Source of the DNA: JAFGVL01 sp963662245
GTDB lineage: Bacteria > Bacteroidota > Bacteroidia > Bacteroidales > Paludibacteraceae
Assembly (NCBI GenBank): GCA_963662245.2
Contig: CAXXVQ010000008.1
Location: forward strand, 310,001-374,000
DNA length: 64,000 nucleotides
Direction of reading: 5' to 3'
Shown piece after piece: positions 1-7,628 of this stretch. Within the stretch, counting starts at the first letter, position 1. The number at the start of each line of letters is the position of its first letter. The position numbers and the translations under genes were made by a program. The notes under the pieces are model-generated. The model was not told the origin of the DNA and made no database searches. It saw only the letters and a program-made list of their open reading frames with translations.

Positions 1-136
1 ACCAATCCATTATAGGTTGATAAAACGCTGCAACATTTTCTGGCATCGATTTTCCTGCTATTTCATATTTTCCATTTTGAGCATCTAATATTACACTAGG
101 TGTATCTTCTTTTGCAGGTAAATTTATTATTTCCAT
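1..136 (-). CDS. SiaC-like regulatory phosphoprotein (DUF1987), partial
   Basis: This gene runs off the left edge, so only 45 codons from the ATG at 136 are visible. The visible N-terminus (MEIINLPAKEDTPSVILDA, then YEIAGKSMPENV and AFYQPIMDW) fits the SiaC/DUF1987 family as I know it. In Pseudomonas, SiaC is phosphorylated by SiaB, dephosphorylated by SiaA, and in its unphosphorylated form binds and stimulates the diguanylate cyclase SiaD. It starts 33 bp after the siaB-like gene and is probably the last or a late gene of the operon kinase-cheD-cheB-siaB-siaC. The phosphorylated threonine lies outside the window. The family call is from recognition, not a search. Confidence 0.72.
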   Translation of the reverse strand, partial: MEIINLPAKEDTPSVILDAQNGKYEIAGKSMPENVAAFYQPIMDW

Positions 137-169
137 AGTTATATTATGTGTATTATATTATAAAATTTA

Positions 170-742
170 TTATTTAGAATTTCTGCTAACAGTTGAATTT
201 AAAATAAAAAATGATTTTTCGTTATCAAGTGGTAAAAATGAATAATCTAATTTTTCTCCTGTTTTTTTAACAATGGATATAAATCCTAATCCGGCACCTC
301 CTTTTTCAGATAAAGAGCCTTCTCTCAACTGAGTTTTATAAAGTTGTTTAATTCCTTCCTGATCTTGACTATTAATATTATCAAGCATATTTTTCAAGTT
401 CTCAACTTTACTATTGTCAATAGTATTTCCGGTTGTTATTGTGTATTTATCATCAGACTGACTTACGATAAAAACTCCTTTGCCAAATTCTATATCATTT
501 GCATCTGAGTGTTTACTAATATTTTCTAAACATTCAACAAGCACATAAAAGACTTTCTTTTGTGTATTTGCATCTTCTTCTTCTCTTTCAATGTTAGCCC
601 CGGTTAATGAAGAAAAAGCTTTCACAATTTCGTGAGTAACAAAACCTTCGTAAATTAAGATAACTTTATTGTTTTTCATAGCCTGATAAAAATCATAAAC
701 TAGTTCAATAAAATTACTAGATCCTTTGCTGTTAATATTCAT
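170..742 (-). CDS. SiaB-like kinase (GHKL fold, DUF6272)
   Basis: 190 aa, likely cytoplasmic. A GHKL-type ATP-binding region is suggested by VLVECLENISKHSDA around residues 67-81 (N-box-like, with E and N) and GGAGLGFISIVKK around residue 150 (G-box). This matches the SiaB family, anti-sigma-factor-like Ser/Thr kinases that phosphorylate SiaC. The predicted substrate is the siaC-like gene immediately downstream (33 bp). It lies 28 bp downstream of cheB on the same strand, so the pair is probably co-transcribed with cheD and cheB. That would link chemotaxis adaptation genes to a SiaB/SiaC switch. The phosphatase SiaA and the cyclase SiaD are not in the window. Confidence 0.72.
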   Translation of the reverse strand: MNINSKGSSNFIELVYDFYQAMKNNKVILIYEGFVTHEIVKAFSSLTGANIEREEEDANTQKKVFYVLVECLENISKHSDANDIEFGKGVFIVSQSDDKYTITTGNTIDNSKVENLKNMLDNINSQDQEGIKQLYKTQLREGSLSEKGGAGLGFISIVKKTGEKLDYSFLPLDNEKSFFILNSTVSRNSK

Positions 743-770
743 AGTATTAAATTTTAGTTTTTACTTAAAT

Positions 771-1907
771 TTATTTAGTTTTACTTATTAGAAAATCTGC
801 TATCTTGTTTAACGGTAAAATATGATCTGCAGCTCCAAGTTTTATTGCTTCTTTAGGCATTCCAAATACAACACAGCTTGTTTCATCTTGAGCAATAGTC
901 ATTGCTCCGGCTTCTTTCATTTCAAGTAGTCCTTTTGCTCCATCATCGCCCATTCCAGTCATAATCACTCCGATTGCATTTTTACCTGCATATCTGGCGG
1001 TTGATCTAAATAATACATCAACTGCTGGTCTGTGTCTGTTAACATATGGACCTTCTTTTACTTCTACATAGTATCTTGCACCACTTCGTTTTAGTAATGT
1101 ATGAAAATTGCCAGGGGCTATCAATGCTCTACCGCGTATAACAGCATCTCCATTTTCGGCTTCTTTAACTGAAATACGACATAGCTCATTTAATCTGTCG
1201 GCAAATGATTTTGTAAACTTCTCTGGCATGTGTTGAACTACTACAATACCAGGGCAATCATATGGCAAAGCTGTTAAAAATTCTCTTAATGCTTCAGTTC
1301 CTCCGGTTGAGGCTCCAACTGAAATAACAATTTCTGTAGTTTCAATCATACTTTTAGAAACTACTTTAGCTATTACGGCATCTGCAGATAGTTTAGGAGC
1401 TACTGGATAAACAGTATTGTCAACTATTTTTTTATGTCCATTTTCGCCGTCATGTTTATGGTTAGAGCTAACAATATTTTCAGAACCAGATTTTCTGGAT
1501 ACTTTAGCATGGGCAGCAGCTTTTACAGCTTCACATATTGCTATTCGAGACTCTTCTATAAAACCTTTAACATCAAGCTGTGGTTTTGTAATAATTTCAA
1601 CTGCTCCGTATTCAAGCGCTTTAATTCCTGTTAATGTTCCACTTGCAGTTAAGCTAGAAATAATAACTACCGGAAGTGGATGTTGCGACATAATTTTTCT
1701 AAGAAAAGTTAGACCATCCATTCTTGGCATTTCTACATCTAAAGTAATAACATCAGGAGCTTCTTCCTGCATTTTTTTAACAGCATAAAAGGGGTCAGAT
1801 GCAGTAGCCATAACTACAAGCATAGGGTCGCTATTTATGATTTCAGTTAAAGTCTGTCTAACAATTGCAGAATCATCTACTATTAAAACCTTAAGTTTTC
1901 TCATCAT
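771..1907 (-). CDS. cheB: CheB, protein-glutamate methylesterase/deamidase
   Basis: 378 aa, the usual length. The receiver domain occupies residues 5-120, with acidic pair D11/D12, phosphoacceptor D57 (LDVEMPRMDG) and K108 (TKP). A ~60-residue linker follows, then the methylesterase domain from about 190. The catalytic triad is visible: S200 in GASTGG, H226 in VVQHMPEK and D322 in TGMGDDG. The enzyme removes methyl groups from receptor glutamates and is activated by CheA phosphotransfer. It sits 22 bp after cheD. Start may be M1 or M2 (adjacent ATGs at 1907 and 1904). Its likely substrates are the receptors at 7.6-16.2 kb, which end in an aromatic pentapeptide suitable for CheB docking. Confidence 0.96.
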   Translation of the reverse strand: MMRKLKVLIVDDSAIVRQTLTEIINSDPMLVVMATASDPFYAVKKMQEEAPDVITLDVEMPRMDGLTFLRKIMSQHPLPVVIISSLTASGTLTGIKALEYGAVEIITKPQLDVKGFIEESRIAICEAVKAAAHAKVSRKSGSENIVSSNHKHDGENGHKKIVDNTVYPVAPKLSADAVIAKVVSKSMIETTEIVISVGASTGGTEALREFLTALPYDCPGIVVVQHMPEKFTKSFADRLNELCRISVKEAENGDAVIRGRALIAPGNFHTLLKRSGARYYVEVKEGPYVNRHRPAVDVLFRSTARYAGKNAIGVIMTGMGDDGAKGLLEMKEAGAMTIAQDETSCVVFGMPKEAIKLGAADHILPLNKIADFLISKTK

Positions 1908-1929
1908 TTATATTTTCTATGAGTTATTC

Positions 1930-2403
1930 TTAAATTATACATGTTTTTTGGATAAGCTTATGCAAAATTTCACCAGTTTGTGTATTGAAAATTATTTTTC
2001 GTCCAAGTTTCCCCCCAACGCTTTGTGCAATTATTGGAATTCTTTCTTCTTCTAAAAAATCCAATGCAATTTTAATGTTTCTTTCTCCAATATTAAATTG
2101 TTTTATAGTTGTTTGAATAACTTCTCCACCTCCAAAAACTTTTGCTTTAATATTAATTTTTTTACATCCAAATGAATACATCTTTTCAAGTAGTTTCTCG
2201 TTGGCAATATTTCCAAATTTAGGAGATGCAAGTCCTTCTCCATTCCATAAAGGCAACATAAAGTGATTTATCCCACCAACATTTAAAACATTATCCCATA
2301 AACAAACTGAAACACATGAACCAAGAACCGTTGTAACTATACATGGATCTACACTTGCGTATAATGTTGCAGGATATAAAAAATGCTTTCCTTTTTCTTC
2401 CAT
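1930..2403 (-). CDS. cheD: CheD, chemoreceptor glutamine deamidase
   Basis: 157 aa, full length for the family. The catalytic Cys30 lies in LGSCVSVCL and the active-site His47 in GGINHFMLP, both at the spacing expected for CheD. It deamidates receptor glutamines to glutamates and in some bacteria stimulates CheC. No cheC is seen in this window. It lies 11 bp after the HATPase gene and 22 bp before cheB, on the same strand, inside the five-gene leftward operon. Confidence 0.95.
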   Translation of the reverse strand: MEEKGKHFLYPATLYASVDPCIVTTVLGSCVSVCLWDNVLNVGGINHFMLPLWNGEGLASPKFGNIANEKLLEKMYSFGCKKINIKAKVFGGGEVIQTTIKQFNIGERNIKIALDFLEEERIPIIAQSVGGKLGRKIIFNTQTGEILHKLIQKTCII

Positions 2404-2414
2404 TACTCAATATT

Positions 2415-3296
2415 TTAAAACACTTCTTCTCCTGATTCAAACAATATATCGTCATCGTCAAAAGATTCATCATTTACATTTTTAAAATTTACTATGCTTA
2501 TAGTAACGGTTGAACCTTTATTAACTTCTGAAGATAACTCAATTGACCCATCTATTAAATCTAAATAAGCTTGTACAACCGGTAATCCTAATCCATGCCC
2601 TGTATTTAAACTATTTATTGTATCATCTATCCTTTTAAATCTATCAAAAATCAATTTTTGTGATTTTTCCTCAATCCCAATTCCGTAATCCTGAATTTCA
2701 ATAACTACAAATGCTCCATCGCTATGAACCTTGATGTCAATGTCAGCTCTTTTGTTACTATACTTTATTGCATTTGAAAGTATATTTGAAATTATTATTT
2801 TCAATTTTCTAGGATCCGATTTTAAAGGTACCTGACTATTATTTGATGAATAATTAACTTTTAATTCTTTCTTCACAATTTCATGTTTAAAAGAACTAAT
2901 TATTGTGTTACATAATTCATTTACATCTAATAATGCATATTGTAGAGCTAAATCACCTGCTTCAATTTCTGCTGCGGCAAAGATATTGTTTAGTTGAAAA
3001 TCTAGGGCAAATGCTTCGGAATGAATCAATGTTGCCATAGAGTATATTTTTTCAATCTTTTCTGAAGGAATATTTTTAATATTCTCAGATAGGCCAATTA
3101 TTGATGCAAACGGATTTATTATCTCATTTCGAATATTTGACAAAAAATGACTCTTTACCTTTTCAGATTCCTCTAATTTATGATTTAACTCTTTAAGCTT
3201 TCCAGTTAAATATTCCAGTTCCTTAAGTGATTCTGTCTGTTGATGAAATCTATTCTTAAGTTCTTCTAATAATTCGTCATCATTATAAAAATCCAT
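2415..3296 (-). CDS. HATPase sensor-kinase-like protein lacking the phosphoacceptor His
   Basis: 293 aa, soluble, no transmembrane segment. Residues 8-50 form a probable coiled coil. The H-box region reads FLSNIRNEIINPF (51-63), with Asn57 where the phosphorylated His belongs. The HATPase_c domain is intact: N-box ILSNAIKYS, G1 DYGIGI, F-box FDRF and G2 GHGLGLPVV. ATP binding therefore looks preserved while autophosphorylation on the usual His is not possible. The C-terminal tail is very acidic (DESFDDDDILFESGEEVF). It heads the operon with cheD, cheB, siaB and siaC. Possible roles are phosphatase, allosteric ATPase or Ser/Thr kinase; none can be chosen from sequence. A TATTTTTG -7-like element lies on this strand at 3418-3425. 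Confidence 0.8.
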   Translation of the reverse strand: MDFYNDDELLEELKNRFHQQTESLKELEYLTGKLKELNHKLEESEKVKSHFLSNIRNEIINPFASIIGLSENIKNIPSEKIEKIYSMATLIHSEAFALDFQLNNIFAAAEIEAGDLALQYALLDVNELCNTIISSFKHEIVKKELKVNYSSNNSQVPLKSDPRKLKIIISNILSNAIKYSNKRADIDIKVHSDGAFVVIEIQDYGIGIEEKSQKLIFDRFKRIDDTINSLNTGHGLGLPVVQAYLDLIDGSIELSSEVNKGSTVTISIVNFKNVNDESFDDDDILFESGEEVF

Positions 3297-3354
3297 AATA
3301 ATTCTTTTTAGTAAATAATATAATCACAATATGTAACGAGTTAAATTACAAACT

Positions 3355-3430
3355 GAGAGTGTAAATTAGTTTTTGTAAATTGTATTTTGAGGAGGTTGAT
3401 TGACTTTCATCTATGTTCAAAAATAGTAAA
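3355..3430. repeat. Upstream repeat copy 1 (before HATPase gene)
   Basis: About 75 bp that is nearly duplicated at 4938-5013. Both begin GAGAGTGT(A/G)AATTAGT, share TGTATTTTGAGGAG and end AAAATAGTAA. This copy lies upstream of the HATPase-cheD-cheB operon. It contains a perfect TAnnTTTG (TATTTTTG) on the minus strand at 3425-3418, so it may hold the operon promoter. A 14-bp GAGTGTGAATTAGT match also occurs at 17179-17192 before the rightward che operon. Confidence 0.6.
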
Positions 3431-3513
3431 AACTAGTGAATAAATAGCCCTCAGCTATGAATTAGCTTATGCCATTCTGATTGAATAATAAATAGTGTCC
3501 AAATAGGCAACTT

Positions 3514-3584
3514 TTTACATTTAAATTTATTGATAAATTTAAATGTAAATCGTGTGTTTTTTCATATCACGATTTACATTTAAA
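3514..3584. repeat. Three-arm alternative hairpin between porin and HATPase gene
   Basis: Arm 1 (3514-3529) pairs perfectly over 16 bp with 3534-3549 around a TTGA loop. The overlapping arm 2 (3538-3554) pairs perfectly over 17 bp with arm 3 (3568-3584, CACGATTTACATTTAAA). The two helices share arm 2, so they are mutually exclusive. The structure lies 35 bp beyond the porin stop codon (minus strand), so the simplest role is a terminator or 3'-end stabiliser. An attenuator or read-through switch for the gene downstream is possible. The rest of 3297-3618 shows only the upstream repeat. Confidence 0.65.
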
Positions 3585-3618
3585 GGTCCCTTTAGATTGG
3601 AGTGGGGTAGTCATTAAA

Positions 3619-4908
3619 TTATTTGCTTACTAAAAATTTAGGTTTGATAGTTAACATCAAATAAGCGTACTGTGGAAACTGTGTATCTACTGATGTTTGC
3701 TTTTTCAAGATTTCAGAACTTTCTGTTGTGAAGTATGTAGACCAGCCAAGTTGCAATGCCGTTTCCGCACTTAGTTTATAATCTAAGGTAATGTCCAGTT
3801 CTGAACCTAAATCTTTGCTGTCAACCCCACTCATATCTTCAGCTAAACTGAATAAATAGTACATGGCATTGATTTTTAGTTTCTTGTTAAATTTATAACC
3901 TGCACCTCCGTAAATGTTGCTTAAACCGCCATTAGGTAGTGTTGCCCAGTAGTCCATATAACCGTTAAATCCGTGGTTGCCAGAATATGTAAATCTATTG
4001 AAAGTATTTACTCCTTCTCCTTTTGCTAAATCATCAGTACTTGTACCTGAGAAATAATCATATCCTAATGAAAGACCAAATGCTTTAGTGATAGCATAAT
4101 TTGCTTTGATAGATAGTAAATAAGCATTCAAATCAAGGTATGTTGTTGTTTTACTAGGTAGGGTTCCTTTACCAAACTGATAGTATCCTGTAAATAAGAA
4201 ATCGAGTGGTAAAGAATCATTGTTTAAAGCAACAGTACCTCCTGTTGTGTATCGATGATAGTTCTTTTTAATGAGTTCGTTAGTTATACCTTCTTGGTAA
4301 CCTTCATCCACTCCTAAAACTGTAAATTTCAGACCATTATCAAGTCCTTTTTCAAAGTGACCAAATGCTAATGTTTTGTACATTTTAGGAACAGCATAAG
4401 CTGATTCTTGAGAAACTAAAGATGCATTTCCGTAAGCAAATCCTAAATCAGCATCCACAATACTTGAGCGGTACTTTAATAAACCTAAGTCATGTGAATT
4501 TCCGGTATTACTCCAGTTTGCTTTGCTGAACAAGCGACCATCTTCATACTGAACCCCCTGACGACCAGCTTTTAAACTTAAGCCACTAAATAACGATACA
4601 TCTGCCCAAGCTTCATATATACCTACTGTTGTACTGTTCTTTGTATCCGTTTCGCCATATACACTTGATGCTTGTAAGGTAACCTTTGCTTCTAGGGTAT
4701 TGCTTTTGTAATTAGCCCCAAGTCTAGTGCGTTGGATTGTAACCAGAGCTGCATCAACACTATCTGCTAAAGGTGTCTTATAACCTTGGCGATATTCGCT
4801 TCGCGGTCTAAATTCACCATCAATTGTAACTTTCTGCGCCATAGCAGATATTCCACTCAAAGCCGACAGAAAAATAATCCATCCTGCTTGTTTTATTTTT
4901 AGCTTCAT
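3619..4908 (-). CDS. Outer-membrane beta-barrel porin, alginate-export/OprO-like
   Basis: 429 aa. A signal peptide is visible (KQAGWIIFLSALSGISAMAQ, cut after AMAQ at about residue 25). The mature protein starts VTIDGEFRPRSEYRQGY, and alternating hydrophobic strands rich in Tyr, Gly and Phe run to the end. GLSLKAGRQGVQYEDGRLF resembles barrel segments of alginate-export/phosphate-porin-like families. It probably forms a passive outer-membrane channel; the substrate is unknown. It stands alone on the minus strand between cheR/hemerythrin and the HATPase operon, with its own upstream repeat (4938-5013). Its placement inside a chemotaxis island may mean co-regulation, which is inference. Confidence 0.75.
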   Translation of the reverse strand: MKLKIKQAGWIIFLSALSGISAMAQKVTIDGEFRPRSEYRQGYKTPLADSVDAALVTIQRTRLGANYKSNTLEAKVTLQASSVYGETDTKNSTTVGIYEAWADVSLFSGLSLKAGRQGVQYEDGRLFSKANWSNTGNSHDLGLLKYRSSIVDADLGFAYGNASLVSQESAYAVPKMYKTLAFGHFEKGLDNGLKFTVLGVDEGYQEGITNELIKKNYHRYTTGGTVALNNDSLPLDFLFTGYYQFGKGTLPSKTTTYLDLNAYLLSIKANYAITKAFGLSLGYDYFSGTSTDDLAKGEGVNTFNRFTYSGNHGFNGYMDYWATLPNGGLSNIYGGAGYKFNKKLKINAMYYLFSLAEDMSGVDSKDLGSELDITLDYKLSAETALQLGWSTYFTTESSEILKKQTSVDTQFPQYAYLMLTIKPKFLVSK

Positions 4909-4937
4909 AATTGTAGTTTTTGAGTTATTTTTTTAAA

Positions 4938-5013
4938 GAGAGTGTGAATTAGTTTGTATAAACTGTATTTTGAGGAGTTTAATTTATTTTACATATATGT
5001 TTGAAAATAGTAA
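4938..5013. repeat. Upstream repeat copy 2 (before porin gene)
   Basis: Near-duplicate of 3355-3430, placed 30 bp upstream of the porin start on the minus strand. The shared blocks include GAGAGTGT, AATTAGTTT, TGTATTTTGAGGAG and AAAATAGTAA. The -7 candidate seen in copy 1 is altered here (TATTTTCA on the minus strand). The duplication suggests a shared regulatory segment or an upstream-region duplication. Confidence 0.6.
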
Positions 5014-5037
5014 GTTCCATATTCTAAGAAAAAATAA

Positions 5038-5442
5038 TTACAATCCATTCTTTTTAAATAACTCAACATATTTTCTATCAGATACATTTATGTGTTTCGT
5101 AATCCAATCTTTTAAATATCTCATCATTTCGCTAGAAACAGAAATATCTCCAGCTTGAAAATCATTTCTAAAACCTTTTATTTTATTAATAAAAGATTTA
5201 TGTGCCAACATATGGTCTTCTATATCTACATAACCAAATTGCTTAAAATATCTTTCTTCATTACTAAAATGTGTAATGGTATAGTTTGATAATTCAATAA
5301 TTACTTTCCCCATTACTTCTTTAGATTTCCCTGCTTGCATTGCATCATATAATTCATTTAGCAAATCAACAAGTTTTTTATGCTGTGTGTCAATCTCATT
5401 TATACCAATTTTCAGGTCATCATTCCAAACAATTAAAGACAT
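5038..5442 (-). CDS. Bacteriohemerythrin
   Basis: 134 aa from the ATG at 5442, chosen because AAGG lies 5 nt upstream; a TTG four codons earlier is the alternative. The non-heme di-iron ligand pattern is complete: H in DTQHKKL, H and E in THFSNEERYF, H...H in EDHMLAHKSF, and H/D in TKHINVSDRKY. Such proteins reversibly bind O2 and serve as oxygen carriers or sensors. It lies 68 bp downstream of cheR on the same strand. A second hemerythrin at 22738-23190 sits at the other end of the chemotaxis island. Oxygen-linked taxis is a reasonable inference. Confidence 0.93.
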   Translation of the reverse strand: MSLIVWNDDLKIGINEIDTQHKKLVDLLNELYDAMQAGKSKEVMGKVIIELSNYTITHFSNEERYFKQFGYVDIEDHMLAHKSFINKIKGFRNDFQAGDISVSSEMMRYLKDWITKHINVSDRKYVELFKKNGL

Positions 5443-5510
5443 ATTTACCTTCAATTTTTTAAGTTATTAAATATATTTATATATGAAAAAACAACTAACA
5501 TTGATTAAAG

Positions 5511-6359
5511 CTAAACCTTAACAAAAATTGTAGGTTTAATTTGTTTTAATGGGACATCCATTTGTAAGATACTTTCACTATGCCCAAGGAAGAAATAACC
5601 TCCTTTTTTTAGTTTTGTACATAGTTTATTTATTACTTTTTCTTGTGTCTCACGATCAAAATAAATCAATACATTTCTACAAAATACGATATCAAACATT
5701 CCTTCAATATTATAATGAGAATCCATCAAGTTAAGTCTTTCAAATTTGCATCTACTTCTCAGTTCTGGAATAATTTTGACTAAACTTTGGGCTGGATCCT
5801 TATGTCGCAGTAAAAATTTCTTTTTAAATTCAAACGAAACAGGAGCTACTCTATCGATTTTATATGTTGCATTTACTGCCATATTCAAAACTTTTGTTGA
5901 AATGTCTGTCCCTAAAATTGAATAATCAAACCCAGGGTTCTTTTCGCACCAATGAGCTAAAACCATTGCAATAGTGTAAGGCTCTTCTCCACTTGAAGAT
6001 GCAGAACTCCATATTTTAATTTGACGAACACTTCCATTTTCCTTGATTTCTGGTAATACGAAGTTTGTGAGAAATTCAAAATGTTGCGGTTCTCTAAAGA
6101 AATCTGTTTTGTTTGTTGTAACTACATCGTACATATGAACGATTTCATTACTCTTTCCTTGTTCACTATTCAAAAAATCAATATATTCTTTAAATGAGGG
6201 CAATTCAAGCTCTCTCAGTCTTTTTAGTAATCGACTTTCAAGCATAATCTTTTTCTCAGGAGGCATTTTGATGCCTAATGCATTGTATACAAAAGAGCTT
6301 AAATATTCAAACTCTTTTTCAGATAGTTTTACAGAGAACAATCCGCCGCCATCATTCAT
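5511..6359 (-). CDS. cheR: CheR, chemoreceptor methyltransferase
   Basis: 282 aa from the ATG at 6359, chosen for the AAAGGA 8 nt upstream; a TTG nine codons earlier is less likely. The N-terminal helical domain is followed by the SAM-binding fold, with IKIWSSASSSGEEPYTIAM (motif I) and FDIVFCRNVLIYFD. The beta-subdomain (FLLRHKDPAQSLVKIIPEL) has the same length as the pentapeptide-binding enterobacterial CheR. That fits the receptors nearby, which end in an aromatic pentapeptide. It methylates receptor glutamates using SAM. It is 70 bp downstream of the 359-aa unknown gene and probably in one transcript with it. Confidence 0.95.
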   Translation of the reverse strand: MNDGGGLFSVKLSEKEFEYLSSFVYNALGIKMPPEKKIMLESRLLKRLRELELPSFKEYIDFLNSEQGKSNEIVHMYDVVTTNKTDFFREPQHFEFLTNFVLPEIKENGSVRQIKIWSSASSSGEEPYTIAMVLAHWCEKNPGFDYSILGTDISTKVLNMAVNATYKIDRVAPVSFEFKKKFLLRHKDPAQSLVKIIPELRSRCKFERLNLMDSHYNIEGMFDIVFCRNVLIYFDRETQEKVINKLCTKLKKGGYFFLGHSESILQMDVPLKQIKPTIFVKV

Positions 6360-6429
6360 ATAATTTTTTCCTTTCGTTTTTATCAATAAAAATTTTACTT
6401 CCTAAACAAACTCATAATTTATAGGTATT

Positions 6430-7509
6430 CTACTCAAATTTCTCAACTTCATCTTCTTCAAAAGAAACATCAAAATAATACTCTTTATTATAGTTGTTGT
6501 TTCCTTCAAGTTCTTTTATGTTGTTAAGTATCAGAATGATCTTTTCATTAAGTTTCTTTAATTCCTGAGATTTTTTAGATTCTATGCTACCACCTTTCTC
6601 AATAAAGTTAACTATTTGTTTTAGTGAGATTTGAATGCTTTTATGCAATTCATTCTTTTTAGGCTTGGTTTCCCAATTAAATTGAGAAATAAGTTCATAG
6701 GTAACTTGTGAAGAAATAATATCAACAATATTCAATACTTCGTCTTCGAGTAAGTCTCTTAATTCTTCTTTGTTAGTTAAATTAATGCTTTCAATTTCAA
6801 GCTGTAATCGTCTAACTTCAATGACCTTTTTATAACCCTTTAAAACTTCATAAGCTGCATTTGTCAATGTTTCTATTGTTTCTTCTTCTAAAAAGAAAAC
6901 AATATAATCTTTGCTTATCGATTGGATATATGCCGGTTTAATATCTTCTTTTGTTAGATACATAAACGACATAATTATTTTACTCCAAATTCTACAAAAT
7001 TTTTCAAGCAGATTTATGTTTTGAAAGAAACTGTTTTCTTTAAATTTTATAATCAATAGATTATTTTCTTCTAAATTTTCTTCATTAAGTTCACTGTTAG
7101 AAATGAAAATTGGCTCCAAGCTTTTAAGTAAAACTGATATTTCTTTTAATAAAGAATTAAATTCATTAATTCTAATTTGAATCCTATCTGCAGCATCCTT
7201 GGGGTTATCCTTAAAGTTCCTAAAAATCTTATTGAAGTTTTCAATTCCTAACTCCCCTAATACGCCATCTTTGTTAAGTCGGTCAATAACATCTTTCTGA
7301 GACTCAAGCCATGTTTTATTTTTGAAATCAATGTGAAATTTAAGAATCCTCTTCTTTTCCTGCTCAATATTTTTTAAGATAACATCACTTCTATCAAGAT
7401 CATACTCATTCATCAAACCTAACAACTTATTGTATGTGGCAACAATTTTCTGACTATTTATCTCATTATCTAGATAGTTTAAAACATCTATTAACTTGTT
7501 TAAATTCAT
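6430..7509 (-). CDS. Unknown 359-aa coiled-coil protein of the chemotaxis cluster
   Basis: I do not recognise this protein with confidence. It is 359 aa, highly charged, helical and probably soluble. Residues around 195-250 (AYIQSISKDYIVFFLEE, then a helix with YKKVIEVRRLQLEI) recall a widespread uncharacterised family but give no function. The C-terminus is acidic (FEEDEVEKFE), loosely like the receptor tails. It lies between receptor 1 (119 bp upstream, with a terminator hairpin in the gap) and cheR. Two decayed copies of its 5' end occur at 10318-10462 and 13505-13594, so it was part of the duplicated cheW-receptor unit. Only this copy is complete, which suggests it is the one under selection. 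Confidence 0.7.
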   Translation of the reverse strand: MNLNKLIDVLNYLDNEINSQKIVATYNKLLGLMNEYDLDRSDVILKNIEQEKKRILKFHIDFKNKTWLESQKDVIDRLNKDGVLGELGIENFNKIFRNFKDNPKDAADRIQIRINEFNSLLKEISVLLKSLEPIFISNSELNEENLEENNLLIIKFKENSFFQNINLLEKFCRIWSKIIMSFMYLTKEDIKPAYIQSISKDYIVFFLEEETIETLTNAAYEVLKGYKKVIEVRRLQLEIESINLTNKEELRDLLEDEVLNIVDIISSQVTYELISQFNWETKPKKNELHKSIQISLKQIVNFIEKGGSIESKKSQELKKLNEKIILILNNIKELEGNNNYNKEYYFDVSFEEDEVEKFE

Positions 7510-7569
7510 AATGAAATTTTCTTATAATTATTAAATAATAAAGTTAACATTTTCAGAAAAAAAAACAAT

Positions 7570-7604
7570 AAAAAAGTGAGTTCTTTTTATTTGAACTCAC
7601 TTTT
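7570..7604 (-). terminator. Intrinsic terminator after receptor 1
   Basis: A perfect 13-bp stem, AAAAAGTGAGTTC with GAACTCACTTTTT, has a 9-nt loop and is followed on the minus strand by a T-rich run. It lies 24 bp past the receptor 1 stop and 60 bp before the 359-aa gene. It could separate the two transcripts or lower read-through. Confidence 0.75.
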
Positions 7605-7628
7605 TATAATGAATGATCTAAATATCAA

